From NCBI GenBank assembly GCA_040954595.2, contig CM082577.2, positions 20,646,001 to 20,710,000 on the forward strand: 64,000 bases of DNA, given 5' to 3'. Positions 46,633-58,301 of the stretch are shown here, one piece after another. A program made the position numbers and the translations under genes. The first letter of the stretch is position 1; each line of letters begins with the position of its first letter. The notes below the pieces were generated by a model. It had not been told where the DNA came from. It was given only the letters and a program-made list of their open reading frames with translations, and did no database searches. Source of the DNA: Balanoglossus misakiensis (Eukaryota > Hemichordata).

Positions 46633-46750
46633 GCCTACAGCACGTAGTATTCCCAGGCGGTCTCCCATCCAAGTACTAACTACGCCGAACGCACGTTTGC
46701 TTCGGTGATCAGACGAGAACCGGCTTTTTCTACGTGGTATAGCCGTAGGC
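46633..46750 (-). rRNA. 5S rRNA copy 126
   Basis: T24A, C57G, G64C and C10T; both strands of helix II are hit. T6. Confidence 0.9.
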
Positions 46751-46995
46751 GAAAGATGGTTGAATTTCTCCTACTATAAACCTGAATCCTACACCATTGA
46801 ACACATGGTCCGAATTGGCTAATATTTGTGGGTAACCGATCGACCTTCCATAGCTTATAAGGCAAGTAGGATAAAAAAATATGGTTTGTTTTGTTTTGCA
46901 AAAAGTGGTTTTAAAATTCAGACACTTGCAGAAAGAGGAAGAAACGGACACTTGCGACAAAATATTATCCTTCAGGCTACTCTTTACAAAATGAA

Positions 46996-47113
46996 GCCTA
47001 CAGCACGTAGTATTCCCAGGCGGTCTCCCATCCAAGTACTAACTACGCCCAACGCAGGTTTGCTTCGGTGATCAGACGAGAACCGGCTTTTTCTACGTGG
47101 TATGGCCGTAGGC
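46996..47113 (-). rRNA. 5S rRNA copy 127
   Basis: T24A; only T4 after the gene, followed by GTAAAG. Confidence 0.92.
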
Positions 47114-47358
47114 GAAAGATGGTTGAATTTCTCCTACTATAAACCTGAATCCTACACCATTGAACACATAGTCCGACTTTGCTAATTTTTGTGGGTAACC
47201 GATCGACCTTCCATAGCTTATAAGGCAAGTAGGATAAAAAAATATGGTTTGTTTTGTTTTGCAAAAAGTGGTTTTAAAATTCAGGCACTTGCAGAAAGAG
47301 GAAGAAACGGACACTTGCGACAAAATATTATCCTTCAGGCTACTCTTTAAAAAATGAA

Positions 47359-47476
47359 GCCTACAGCACGTAGTATTCCCAGGCGGTCTCCCATCCAAGT
47401 ACTAACTACGCCCAACGCAGGTTTGCTTCGGTGATCAGACGAGAACCGGCTTTTTCTACGTGGTATGGCCGTAGGC
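47359..47476 (-). rRNA. 5S rRNA copy 128
   Basis: T24A; T6 in the short 363-bp unit. Confidence 0.93.
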
Positions 47477-47736
47477 GAAAGATGGTTGAATTTCTCCTAC
47501 TATAAACCTGAATCCTACACCATTGAACACATAGTCCGACTTGGCTAATATTTGTGGGTAACCGATCGACCTTTCATAGCTTATAAGGCAAGTAGGATAA
47601 AAAAATATGGTTTGTTTTGTTTTGCAAAAAGTGGTTTTAAAATTCAGACACTTGCAGAAAGAGGAAGAAACGGACACTTGCGACAAAATATTATCCTTCA
47701 GGCTACTCTTTAATGGAAACGTTGGAAAAAATTGAA

Positions 47737-47854
47737 GCCTACAGCACGTAGTATTCCCACGCGGTCTCCCATCCAAGTACTAACTACGCCCAACGCAGGT
47801 TTGCTTCGGTGATCAGACGAGAACCGGCTTATTCTACGTGGTATGGCCGTAGGC
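47737..47854 (-). rRNA. 5S rRNA copy 129
   Basis: C95G in box C; T6. Its twin copy 136 lacks this change. Confidence 0.93.
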
Positions 47855-48114
47855 GAAAGATGGTTGAATTTCTCCTACTATAAACCTGAATCCTACACCA
47901 TTGAACACATAGTCCGACTTGGCTAATTTTTGTGGGTAACCGATCGACCTTCCATAGCTTATAAGGCAAGTAGGATAAAAAAATATGTTTTTTTTTGTTT
48001 TGCAAAAAGTGGTTTTACAATTCAGACACTTGCAGAAAGAGGAAGAAACGGACACTTGCGACAAAACATTATCCTTCAGGCTACTCTTTAATGGAAACGT
48101 TGGAAAAAATTGAA

Positions 48115-48232
48115 GCCTACAGCACGTAGTATTCCCAGGCGGTCTCCCATCCAAGTACTAACTACGCCCAACGCAGGTTTGCTTCGGTGATCAGACGAGA
48201 ACCGGCTTATTCTACGTGGTATGGCCGTAGGC
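48115..48232 (-). rRNA. 5S rRNA copy 130
   Basis: Consensus body; T6. The base next to the gene is changed (gaaacatgg). Confidence 0.95.
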
Positions 48233-48489
48233 GAAACATGGTTGAATTTCTCCTACTATAAACCTGAATCCTACACCATTGAACACATAGTCCGACTTGG
48301 CTAATTTTTGTGGGTAACCGATCGACCTTCCATAGCTTATAAGGCAAGTGGGATAAAATATGGTTTGTTTTGTTTTGCAAAAAGTGGTTTTAAAATACAG
48401 ACACTTGCAGAAAGAGGAAGAAACGGGCACTTGCGACAAAAATATTATCCATCAGGCTACTCTTTAATGGAAAAGTTGGAAAAAATGAA

Positions 48490-48606
48490 GCCTACAGCAC
48501 GTAGTATTCCCAGGCGGTCTCCCATCCAAGTACTAACTACGCCCAACGCAGGTTTGCTTCGGTGATCAACGAGAAACGGCTTATTCTACGTGGTATGGCC
48601 GTAGGC
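48490..48606 (-). rRNA. 5S rRNA copy 131, one-base deletion
   Basis: One base lost around RNA 38-40 and G31T; helix III affected. T6. A left-family unit stranded in the right-hand domain. Confidence 0.9.
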
Positions 48607-48867
48607 GAAAGATGGTTGAATTTCTCCTACTATAAACCTGAATCCTACACCATTGAACACATAGTCCGACTTGGCTAATTTTTGTGGGTAACCGATCGAC
48701 CTTCCATAGCTTATAAGGCAAGTAGGATAAAAAAATATGTTTTTTTTTTGTTTTGCAAAAAGTGGTTTTACAATTCAGACACTTGCAGAAAGAGGAAGAA
48801 ACGGACACTTGCGACAAAATATTATCCTTCAGGCTACTCTTTAATGGAAACGTTGGAAAAAATTGAA

Positions 48868-48985
48868 GCCTACAGCACGTAGTATTCCCAGGCGGTCTCC
48901 CATCCAAGTACTAACTACGCCCAACGCAGGTTTGCTTCGGTGATCAGACGAGAACCGGCTTATTCTACGTGGTATGGCCGTAGGC
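48868..48985 (-). rRNA. 5S rRNA copy 132
   Basis: Consensus body; T6. Twin of copy 125. Confidence 0.95.
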
Positions 48986-49245
48986 GAAAGATGGTTGAAT
49001 TTCTCCTACTATAAACCTGAATCCTACACCATTGAACACATAGTCCGACTTGGCTAATTTTTGTGGGTAACCGATCGACCTTCCATAGCTTATAAGGCAA
49101 GTAGGATCAAAAAATATGGTTTGTTTTGTTTTGCAAAAAGTGGTTTTAAAATTCAGACACTTGCAGAAAGAGGAAGAAACGGACACTTGCGACAAAATAT
49201 TATCCTTCAGGCTACTCTTTAATGGAAACGTTGGAAAAAATTGAA

Positions 49246-49363
49246 GCCTACAGCACGTAGTATTCCCAGGCGGTCTCCCATCCAAGTACTAACTACGCCG
49301 AACGCACGTTTGCTTCGGTGATCAGACGAGAACCGGCTTTTTCTACGTGGTATAGCCGTAGGC
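49246..49363 (-). rRNA. 5S rRNA copy 133
   Basis: T24A, C57G, G64C, C10T; T6. Twin of copy 126. Confidence 0.9.
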
Positions 49364-49608
49364 GAAAGATGGTTGAATTTCTCCTACTATAAACCTGAAT
49401 CCTACACCATTGAACACATAGTCCGAATTGGCTAATATTTGTGGGTAACCGATCGACCTTCCATAGCTTATAAGGCAAGTAGGATAAAAAAATATGGTTT
49501 GTTTTGTTTTGCAAAAAGTGGTTTTAAAATTCAGACACTTGCAGAAAGAGGAAGAAACGGACACTTGCGACAAAATATTATCCTTCAGGCTACTCTTTAC
49601 AAAATGAA

Positions 49609-49726
49609 GCCTACAGCACGTAGTATTCCCAGGCGGTCTCCCATCCAAGTACTAACTACGCCCAACGCAGGTTTGCTTCGGTGATCAGACGAGAACCGGC
49701 TTTTTCTACGTGGTATGGCCGTAGGC
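49609..49726 (-). rRNA. 5S rRNA copy 134
   Basis: T24A; T4. Twin of copy 127. Confidence 0.92.
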
Positions 49727-49971
49727 GAAAGATGGTTGAATTTCTCCTACTATAAACCTGAATCCTACACCATTGAACACATAGTCCGACTTTGCTAATT
49801 TTTGTGGGTAACCGATCGACCTTCCATAGCTTATAAGGCAAGTAGGATAAAAAAATATGGTTTGTTTTGTTTTGCAAAAAGTGGTTTTAAAATTCAGGCA
49901 CTTGCAGAAAGAGGAAGAAACGGACACTTGCGACAAAATATTATCCTTCAGGCTACTCTTTAAAAAATGAA

Positions 49972-50089
49972 GCCTACAGCACGTAGTATTCCCAGGCGGT
50001 CTCCCATCCAAGTACTAACTACGCCCAACGCAGGTTTGCTTCGGTGATCAGACGAGAACCGGCTTTTTCTACGTGGTATGGCCGTAGGC
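49972..50089 (-). rRNA. 5S rRNA copy 135
   Basis: T24A; T6. Twin of copy 128. Confidence 0.93.
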
Positions 50090-50349
50090 GAAAGATGGTT
50101 GAATTTCTCCTACTATAAACCTGAATCCTACACCATTGAACACATAGTCCGACTTGGCTAATATTTGTGGGTAACCGATCGACCTTTCATAGCTTATAAG
50201 GCAAGTAGGATAAAAAAATATGGTTTGTTTTGTTTTGCAAAAAGTGGTTTTAAAATTCAGACACTTGCAGAAAGAGGAAGAAACGGACACTTGCGACAAA
50301 ATATTATCCTTCAGGCTACTCTTTAATGGAAACGTTGGAAAAAATTGAA

Positions 50350-50467
50350 GCCTACAGCACGTAGTATTCCCAGGCGGTCTCCCATCCAAGTACTAACTAC
50401 GCCCAACGCAGGTTTGCTTCGGTGATCAGACGAGAACCGGCTTATTCTACGTGGTATGGCCGTAGGC
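50350..50467 (-). rRNA. 5S rRNA copy 136
   Basis: Consensus body as read; T6. Confidence 0.95.
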
Positions 50468-50727
50468 GAAAGATGGTTGAATTTCTCCTACTATAAACCT
50501 GAATCCTACACCATTGAACACATAGTCCGACTTGGCTAATTTTTGTGGGTAACCGATCGACCTTCCATAGCTTATAAGGCAAGTAGGATAAAAAAATATG
50601 TTTTTTTTTGTTTTGCAAAAAGTGGTTTTACAATTCAGACACTTGCAGAAAGAGGAAGAAACGGACACTTGCGACAAAACATTATCCTTCAGGCTACTCT
50701 TTAATGGAAACGTTGGAAAAAATTGAA

Positions 50728-50845
50728 GCCTACAGCACGTAGTATTCCCAGGCGGTCTCCCATCCAAGTACTAACTACGCCCAACGCAGGTTTGCTTCGG
50801 TGATCAGACGAGAACCGGCTTATTCTACGTGGTATGGCCGTAGGC
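50728..50845 (-). rRNA. 5S rRNA copy 137
   Basis: Consensus body as read; T6. Confidence 0.95.
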
Positions 50846-51090
50846 GAAAGATGGTTGAATTTCTCCTACTATAAACCTGAATCCTACACCATTGAACACA
50901 TAGTCCGACTTGGCTAATTTTTGTGGGTAACCGATCGACCTTCCATAGCTTATAAGGCAAGTAGGATAAAAAAATATGGTTTGTTTTGTTTTGCAAAAAG
51001 TGGTTTTAAAATTCAGGCACTTGCAGAAAGAGGAAGAAACGGACACTTGCGACAAAATATTATCCTTCAGGCTACTCTTTAAAAAATGAA

Positions 51091-51208
51091 GCCTACAGCA
51101 CGTAGTATTCCCAGGCGGTCTCCCATCCAAGTACTAACTACGCCCAACGCAGGTTTGCTTCGGTGATCAGACGAGAACCGGCTTTTTCTACGTGGTATGG
51201 CCGTAGGC
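51091..51208 (-). rRNA. 5S rRNA copy 138
   Basis: T24A; T6, 363-bp unit. Confidence 0.93.
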
Positions 51209-51453
51209 GAAAGATGGTTGAATTTCTCCTACTATAAACCTGAATCCTACACCATTGAACACATAGTCCGACTTGGCTAATTTTTGTGGGTAACCGATCG
51301 ACCTTCCATAGCTTATAAGGCAAGTAGGATAAAAAAATATGGTTTGATTTGTTTTGCAAAAAGTGGTTTTAAAATTCAGGCACTTGCAGAAAGAGGAAGA
51401 AACGGACACTTGCGACAAAATATTATCCTTCAGGCTACTCTTTAAAAAATGAA

Positions 51454-51571
51454 GCCTACAGCACGTAGTATTCCCAGGCGGTCTCCCATCCAAGTACTAA
51501 CTACGCCCAACGCAGGTTTGCTTCGGTGATCAGACGAGAACCGGCTTTTTCTACGTGGTATGGCCGTAGGC
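51454..51571 (-). rRNA. 5S rRNA copy 139
   Basis: T24A; T6, 363-bp unit. Confidence 0.93.
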
Positions 51572-51831
51572 GAAAGATGGTTGAATTTCTCCTACTATAA
51601 ACCTGAATCCTACACCATTGAACACATAGTCCGACTTGGCTAATATTTGTGGGTAACCGATCGACCTTTCATAGCTTATAAGGCAAGTAGGATAAAAAAA
51701 TATGGTTTGTTTTGTTTTGCAAAAAGTGGTTTTAAAATTCAGACACTTGCAGAAAGAGGAAGAAACGGACACTTGCGACAAAATATTATCCTTCAGGCTA
51801 CTCTTTAATGGAAACGTTGGAAAAAATTGAA

Positions 51832-51949
51832 GCCTACAGCACGTAGTATTCCCAGGCGGTCTCCCATCCAAGTACTAACTACGCCCAACGCAGGTTTGCT
51901 TCGGTGATCAGACGAGAACCGGCTTATTCTACGTGGTATGGCCGTAGGC
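51832..51949 (-). rRNA. 5S rRNA copy 140
   Basis: Consensus body as read; T6. Twin of copy 136 at 1482 bp. Confidence 0.95.
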
Positions 51950-52209
51950 GAAAGATGGTTGAATTTCTCCTACTATAAACCTGAATCCTACACCATTGAA
52001 CACATAGTCCGACTTGGCTAATTTTTGTGGGTAACCGATCGACCTTCCATAGCTTATAAGGCAAGTAGGATCAAAAAATATGGTTTGTTTTGTTTTGCAA
52101 AAAGTGGTTTTAAAATTCAGACACTTGCAGAAAGAGGAAGAAACGGACACTTGCGACAAAATATTATCCTTCAGGCTACTCTTTAATGGAAACGTTGGAA
52201 AAAATTGAA

Positions 52210-52327
52210 GCCTACAGCACGTAGTATTCCCAGGCGGTCTCCCATCCAAGTACTAACTACGCCGAACGCACGTTTGCTTCGGTGATCAGACGAGAACCGG
52301 CTTTTTCTACGTGGTATGGCCGTAGGC
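52210..52327 (-). rRNA. 5S rRNA copy 141
   Basis: T24A, C57G and G64C; lacks the C10T of copies 126 and 133. T6. Confidence 0.9.
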
Positions 52328-52572
52328 GAAAGATGGTTGAATTTCTCCTACTATAAACCTGAATCCTACACCATTGAACACATAGTCCGACTTGGCTAAT
52401 ATTTGTGGGTAACCGATCGACCTTCCATAGCTTATAAGGCAAGTAGGATAAAAATATATGGTTTGTTTTGTTTTGCAAAAAGTGGTTTTAAAATTCAGAC
52501 ACTTGCAGAAAGAGGAAGAAACGGACACTTGCGACAAAATATTATCCTTCAGGCTACTCTTTAAAAAATGAA

Positions 52573-52690
52573 GCCTACAGCACGTAGTATTCCCAGGCGG
52601 TCTCCCATCCAAGTACTAACTACGCCCAACGCAGGTTTGCTTCGGTGATCAGACGAGAACCGGCTTATTCTACGTGGTATGGCCGTAGGC
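52573..52690 (-). rRNA. 5S rRNA copy 142
   Basis: Consensus body as read; T6. Confidence 0.95.
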
Positions 52691-52950
52691 GAAAGATGGT
52701 TGAATTTCTCCTACTATAAACCTGAATCCTACACCATTGAACACATAGTCCGACTTGGCTAATTTTTGTGGGTAACCGATCGACCTTCCATAGCTTATAA
52801 GGCAAGTAGGATAAAAAAATATGTTTTTTTTTGTTTTGCAAAAAGTGGTTTTACAATTCAGACACTTGCAGAAAGAGGAAGAAACGGACACTTGCGACAA
52901 AATATTATCCTTCAGGCTACTCTTTAATGGAAACGTTGGAAAAAATTGAA

Positions 52951-53068
52951 GCCTACAGCACGTAGTATTCCCAGGCGGTCTCCCATCCAAGTACTAACTA
53001 CGCCCAACGCAGGTTTGCTTCGGTGATCAGACGAGAACCGGCTTATTCTACGTGGTATGGCCGTAGGC
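52951..53068 (-). rRNA. 5S rRNA copy 143
   Basis: Consensus body as read; T6. Confidence 0.95.
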
Positions 53069-53313
53069 GAAAGATGGTTGAATTTCTCCTACTATAAACC
53101 TGAATCCTACACCATTGAACACATAGTCCGACTTGGCTAATTTTTGTGGGTAACCGATCGACCTTCCATAGCTTATAAGGCAAGTAGGATAAAAAAATAT
53201 GGTTTGTTTTGTTTTGCAAAAAGTGGTTTTAAAATTCAGGCACTTGCAGAAAGAGGAAGAAACGGACACTTGCGACAAAATATTATCCTTCAGGCTACTC
53301 TTTAAAAAATGAA

Positions 53314-53431
53314 GCCTACAGCACGTAGTATTCCCAGGCGGTCTCCCATCCAAGTACTAACTACGCCCAACGCAGGTTTGCTTCGGTGATCAGACGAGAA
53401 CCGGCTTTTTCTACGTGGTATGGCCGTAGGC
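53314..53431 (-). rRNA. 5S rRNA copy 144
   Basis: T24A; T6. Confidence 0.93.
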
Positions 53432-53675
53432 GAAAGATGGTTGAATTTCTCCTACTATAAACCTGAATCCTACACCATTGAACACATAGTCCGACTTGGC
53501 TAATATTTGTGGGTAACCGATCGACCTTTCATAGCTTATAAGGCAAGTAGGATAAAAAATATGGTTTGTTTTGTTTTGCAAAAAGTGGTTTTAAAATTCA
53601 GACACTTGCAGAAAGAGGAAGAAACGGACACTTGCGACAAAATATTATCCTTCAGGCTACTCTTTAAAAAATGAA

Positions 53676-53793
53676 GCCTACAGCACGTAGTATTCCCAGG
53701 CGGTCTCCCATCCAAGTACTAACTACGCCCAACGCAGGTTTGCCTCGGTGATCAGACGAGAACCGGCTTTTTCTACGTGGTATGGCCGTAGGC
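53676..53793 (-). rRNA. 5S rRNA copy 145
   Basis: T24A and A50G; T6. Confidence 0.92.
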
Positions 53794-54053
53794 GAAAGAT
53801 GGTTGAATTTCTCCTACTATAAACCTGAATCCTACACCATTGAACACATAGTCCGACTTGGCTAATATTTGTGGGTAACCGATCGACCTTCCATAGCTTA
53901 TAAGGCAAGTAGGATCAAAAAATATGGTTTGTTTTGTTTTGCAAAAAGTGGTTTTAAAATTCAGACACTTGCAGAAAGAGGAAGAAACGGACACTTGCGA
54001 CAAAATATTATCCTTCAGGCTACTCTTTAATGGAAACGTTGGAAAAAATTGAA

Positions 54054-54171
54054 GCCTACAGCACGTAGTATTCCCAGGCGGTCTCCCATCCAAGTACTAA
54101 CTACGCCCAACGCAGGTTTGCTTCGGTGATCAGACGAGAACCGGCTTATTCTACGTGGTATGGCCGTAGGC
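54054..54171 (-). rRNA. 5S rRNA copy 146
   Basis: Consensus body as read; T6. Confidence 0.95.
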
Positions 54172-54432
54172 GAAAGATGGTTGAATTTCTCCTACTATAA
54201 ACCTGAATCCTACACCATTGAACACATAGTCTGACTTGGCTAATTTTTGTGGGTAACCGATCGACCTTCCATAGCTTATAAGGCAAGTAGGATAAAAAAA
54301 TATGTTTTTTTTTTGTTTTGCAAAAAGTGGTTTTACAATTCAGACACTTGCAGAAAGAGGAAGAAACGGACACTTGCGACAAAATATTATCCTTCAGGCT
54401 ACTCTTTAATGGAAACGTTGGAAAAAATTGAA

Positions 54433-54550
54433 GCCTACAGCACGTAGTATTCCCAGGCGGTCTCCCATCCAAGTACTAACTACGCCCAACGCAGGTTTGC
54501 TTCGGCGATCAGACGAGAACCGGCTTATTCTACGTGGTATGGCCGTAGGC
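54433..54550 (-). rRNA. 5S rRNA copy 147
   Basis: A45G, keeping a G-U pair in helix III; T6. Confidence 0.93.
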
Positions 54551-54811
54551 GAAAGATGGTTGAATTTCTCCTACTATAAACCTGAATCCTACACCATTGA
54601 ACACATAGTCTGACTTGGCTAATTTTTGTGGGTAACCGATCGACCTTCCATAGCTTATAAGGCAAGTAGGATAAAAAAATATGTTTTTTTTTTGTTTTGC
54701 AAAAAGTGGTTTTACAATTCAGACACTTGCAGAAAGAGGAAGAAACGGACACTTGCGACAAAATATTATCCTTCAGGCTACTCTTTAATGGAAACGTTGG
54801 AAAAAATTGAA

Positions 54812-54929
54812 GCCTACAGCACGTAGTATTCCCAGGCGGTCTCCCATCCAAGTACTAACTACGCCCAACGCAGGTTTGCTTCGGTGATCAGACGAGAACC
54901 GGCTTATTCTACGTGGTATGGCCGTAGGC
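54812..54929 (-). rRNA. 5S rRNA copy 148
   Basis: Consensus body as read; T6. Confidence 0.95.
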
Positions 54930-55189
54930 GAAAGATGGTTGAATTTCTCCTACTATAAACCTGAATCCTACACCATTGAACACATAGTCCGACTTGGCTA
55001 ATTTTTGTGGGTAACCGATCGACCTTCCATAGCTTATAAGGCAAGTAGGATCAAAAAATATGGTTTGTTTTGTTTTGCAAAAAGTGGTTTTAAAATTCAG
55101 ACACTTGCAGAAAAAGGAAGAAACGGACACTTGCGACAAAATATTATCCTTCAGGCTACTCTTTAATGGAAACGTTGGAAAAAATTGAA

Positions 55190-55307
55190 GCCTACAGCAC
55201 GTAGTATTCCCAGGCGGTCTCCCATCCAAGTACTAACTACGCCCAACGCAGGTTTGCTTCGGTGATAAGACGAGAACCGGCTTTTTCTACGTGGTATGGC
55301 CGTAGGC
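55190..55307 (-). rRNA. 5S rRNA copy 149
   Basis: T24A and G41T; T6. Confidence 0.92.
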
Positions 55308-55567
55308 GAAAGATGGTTGAATTTCTCCTACTATAAACCTGAATCCTACACCATTGAACACATTGTCCGACTTGGCTAATATTTGTGGGTAACCGATCGA
55401 CCTTCCATAGCTTATAAGGCAAGTAGGATAAAAAAATATGGTTTGTTTTGTTTTGTAAAAAGTGGTTTTAAAATTCAGACACTTGCAGAAAGAGGAAGAA
55501 ACGGACACTTGCGACAAAATATTATCCTTCAGGCTACTCTTTAATGGAAACGTTGGAAAAAATTGAA

Positions 55568-55685
55568 GCCTACAGCACGTAGTATTCCCAGGCGGTCTCC
55601 CATCCAAGTACTAACTACGCCCAACGCAGGTTTGCTTCGGTGATCAGACGAGAACCGGCTTTTTCTACGTGGTATGGCCGTAGGC
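55568..55685 (-). rRNA. 5S rRNA copy 150
   Basis: T24A; T6. Confidence 0.93.
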
Positions 55686-55945
55686 GAAAGATGGTTGAAT
55701 TTCTCCTACTATAAACCTGAATCCTACACCATTGAACACATAGTCCGACTTGGCTAATTTTTGTGGGTAACCGATCGACCTTCCATAGCTTATAAGGCAA
55801 GTAGGATAAAAAAATATGTTTTTTTTTGTTTTGCAAAAAGTGGTTTTACAATTCAGACACTTGCAGAAAGAGGAAGAAACGGACACTTGCGACAAAATAT
55901 TATCCTTCAGGCTACTCTTTAATGGAAACGTTGGAAAAAATTGAA

Positions 55946-56063
55946 GCCTACAGCACGTAGTATTCCCAGGCGGTCTCCCATCCAAGTACTAACTACGCCC
56001 AACGCAGGTTTGCTTCGGTGATCAGACGAGAACCGGCTTATTCTACGTGGTATGGCCGTAGGC
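55946..56063 (-). rRNA. 5S rRNA copy 151
   Basis: Consensus body as read; T6. Confidence 0.95.
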
Positions 56064-56323
56064 GAAAGATGGTTGAATTTCTCCTACTATAAACCTGAAT
56101 CCTACACCATTGAACACATAGTCCGACTTGGCTAATTTTTGTGGGTAACCGATCGACCTTCCATAGCTTATAAGGCAAGTAGGATCAAAAAATATGGTTT
56201 GTTTTGTTTTGCAAAAAGTGGTTTTAAAATTCAGACACTTGCAGAAAAAGGAAGAAACGGACACTTGCGACAAAATATTATCCTTCAGGCTACTCTTTAA
56301 TGGAAACGTTGGAAAAAATTGAA

Positions 56324-56441
56324 GCCTACAGCACGTAGTATTCCCAGGCGGTCTCCCATCCAAGTACTAACTACGCCCAACGCAGGTTTGCTTCGGTGAT
56401 AAGACGAGAACCGGCTTTTTCTACGTGGTATGGCCGTAGGC
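56324..56441 (-). rRNA. 5S rRNA copy 152
   Basis: T24A and G41T; T6. Twin of copy 149. Confidence 0.92.
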
Positions 56442-56701
56442 GAAAGATGGTTGAATTTCTCCTACTATAAACCTGAATCCTACACCATTGAACACATAGT
56501 CCGACTTGGCTAATATTTGTGGGTAACCGATCGACCTTCCATAGCTTATAAGGCAAGTAGGATAAAAAAATATGGTTTGTTTTGTTTTGTAAAAAGTGGT
56601 TTTAAAATTCAGACACTTGCAGAAAGAGGAAGAAACGGACACTTGCGACAAAATATTATCCTTCAGGCTACTCTTTAATGGAAACGTTGGAAAAAATTGA
56701 A

Positions 56702-56819
56702 GCCTACAGCACGTAGTATTCCCAGGCGGTCTCCCATCCAAGTACTAACTACGCCCAACGCAGGTTTGCTTCGGTGATCAGACGAGAACCGGCTTTTTCT
56801 ACGTGGTATGGCCGTAGGC
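56702..56819 (-). rRNA. 5S rRNA copy 153
   Basis: T24A; T6. Confidence 0.93.
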
Positions 56820-57062
56820 GAAAGATGGTTGAATTTCTCCTACTATAAACCTGAATCCTACACCATTGAACACATAGTCCGACTTGGCTAATTTTTGTGG
56901 GTAACCGATCGACCTTCCATAGCTTATAAGGCAAGTAGGATAAAAATATGGTTTGGTTTGTTTTGCAAAAAGTGGTTTTAAAATTCAGGCACTTGCAGAA
57001 AGAGGAAGAAACAGACACTTGCGTCAAAATATTATCCTTCAGGCTACTCTTTAAAAAATGAA

Positions 57063-57180
57063 GCCTACAGCACGTAGTATTCCCAGGCGGTCTCCCATCC
57101 AAGTACTAACTACGCCCAACGCAGGTTTGCTTCGGTGATCAGACGAGAACCGGCTTTTTCTACGTGGTATGGCCGTAGGC
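57063..57180 (-). rRNA. 5S rRNA copy 154
   Basis: T24A; T6. Confidence 0.93.
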
Positions 57181-57440
57181 GAAAGATGGTTGAATTTCTC
57201 CTACTATAAACCTGAATCCTACCCCATTGAACACATAGTCCGACTTGGCTAATATTTGTGGGTAACCGATCGACCTTCCATAGCTTATAAGGCAAGTAGG
57301 ATCAATAAATATGGTTTGTTTTGTTTTGCAAAAAGTGGTTTTAAAATTCAGGCACTTGCAGAAAGAGGAAGAAACGGACACTTGCGACAAAATATTATCC
57401 TTCAGGCTACTTTTTAATGGAAACCTTGGAAAAAAATGAA

Positions 57441-57558
57441 GCCTACAGCACGTAGTATTCCCAGGTGGTCTCCCATCCAAGTACTAACTACGCCCAACGC
57501 AGGTTTGCTTCGGTGATCAGACGAGAACCGGCTTTTTCTACGTGGTATGGCCGTAGGC
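57441..57558 (-). rRNA. 5S rRNA copy 155
   Basis: T24A and G93A; T7. Lengthened TATA box upstream. Confidence 0.92.
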
Positions 57559-57582
57559 GATAGATGGTTGAATTTCTCCTAC

Positions 57583-57592
57583 TATATATAAA
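57583..57592 (-). promoter_or_regulatory. Lengthened TATA box upstream of copy 155 (6 examples)
   Basis: The usual plus-strand ctataaacc reads ctatatataaacc, adding TATA to the minus-strand element at -34 to -25. The same form occurs at 58704-58713, 59076-59085, 60198-60207, 62063-62072 and 62798-62807, always together with gatagatgg instead of gaaagatgg next to the gene and, in five of the six, gcgaattttt in the spacer (gctaattttt after copy 155), so it is a largely linked promoter haplotype. Confidence 0.7.
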
Positions 57593-57805
57593 CCTGAATC
57601 CTACACCATTGAACACATAGTCCGACTTGGCTAATTTTTGTGGGTAACCGATCGACCTTCCATAGCTTATAAGGCAAGTAGGATAAAAATATGGTTTGTT
57701 TTGTTTTGCAAAAAGTGGTTTTAAAATTCAGGCACTTGCAGAAAGAGGAAGAAACGGACACTTGCGAGAAAATATTATCCTTCAGGCTACTCTTTAAAAA
57801 ATGAA

Positions 57806-57923
57806 GCCTACAGCACGTAGTATTCCCAGGCGGTCTCCCATCCAAGTACTAACTACGCCCAACGCAGGTTTGCTTCGGTGATCAGACGAGAACCGGCTTT
57901 TTCTACGTGGTATGGCCGTAGGC
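57806..57923 (-). rRNA. 5S rRNA copy 156
   Basis: T24A; T6. Confidence 0.93.
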
Positions 57924-58183
57924 GAAAGATGGTTGAATTTCTCCTACTATAAACCTGAATCCTACACCATTGAACACATAGTCCGACTTGGCGAATTTTT
58001 GTGGGTAACCGATCGACCTTCCATAGCTTATAAGGCAAGTAGGATAAAAAAAATATGTTTTTTTTGTTATGTAAAAAGTGGTTTTACAATTCAGACACTT
58101 GCAGAAAGAGGAAGAAACGGACACTTGCGACAAAATATTATCCTTCAGGCTACTCTTTAATGGAAACGTTGGAAAAAATTGAA

Positions 58184-58301
58184 GCCTACAGCACGTAGCA
58201 TTCCAAGGCGGTCTCCCATCCAAGTACTAACTACGCCCAACGCAGGTTTGCTTCGGTGATCAGACGAGAACCGGCTTTTTCTACGTGGTATGGCCGTAGG
58301 C
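58184..58301 (-). rRNA. 5S rRNA copy 157
   Basis: T24A, G97T (last base of box C) and A103G; T6. Confidence 0.91.

Larger units (their letters stand above)
45965..48230. repeat. Higher-order repeat block (seven-monomer step), second copy at about 48578-50843
   Basis: Offset 2613 bp. Copies 125-130 match 132-137 in order, including C57G/G64C/C10T in 126 and 133 and the T4 terminators of 127 and 134. A few differences were seen: agtagtatc at 46486 against agtaggatc, cacatggtcc near 46803 against cacatagtcc, and C95G only in copy 129. Confidence 0.88.
54812..55735. repeat. Three-monomer repeat, second copy at about 55946-56869
   Basis: Offset 1134 bp. Copies 148-150 match 151-153, sharing G41T, the spacer reading cagaaaaaggaag and the reading ttttgtaaaaagtgg. 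One difference noticed: cattgtccg near 55362. Confidence 0.82.
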
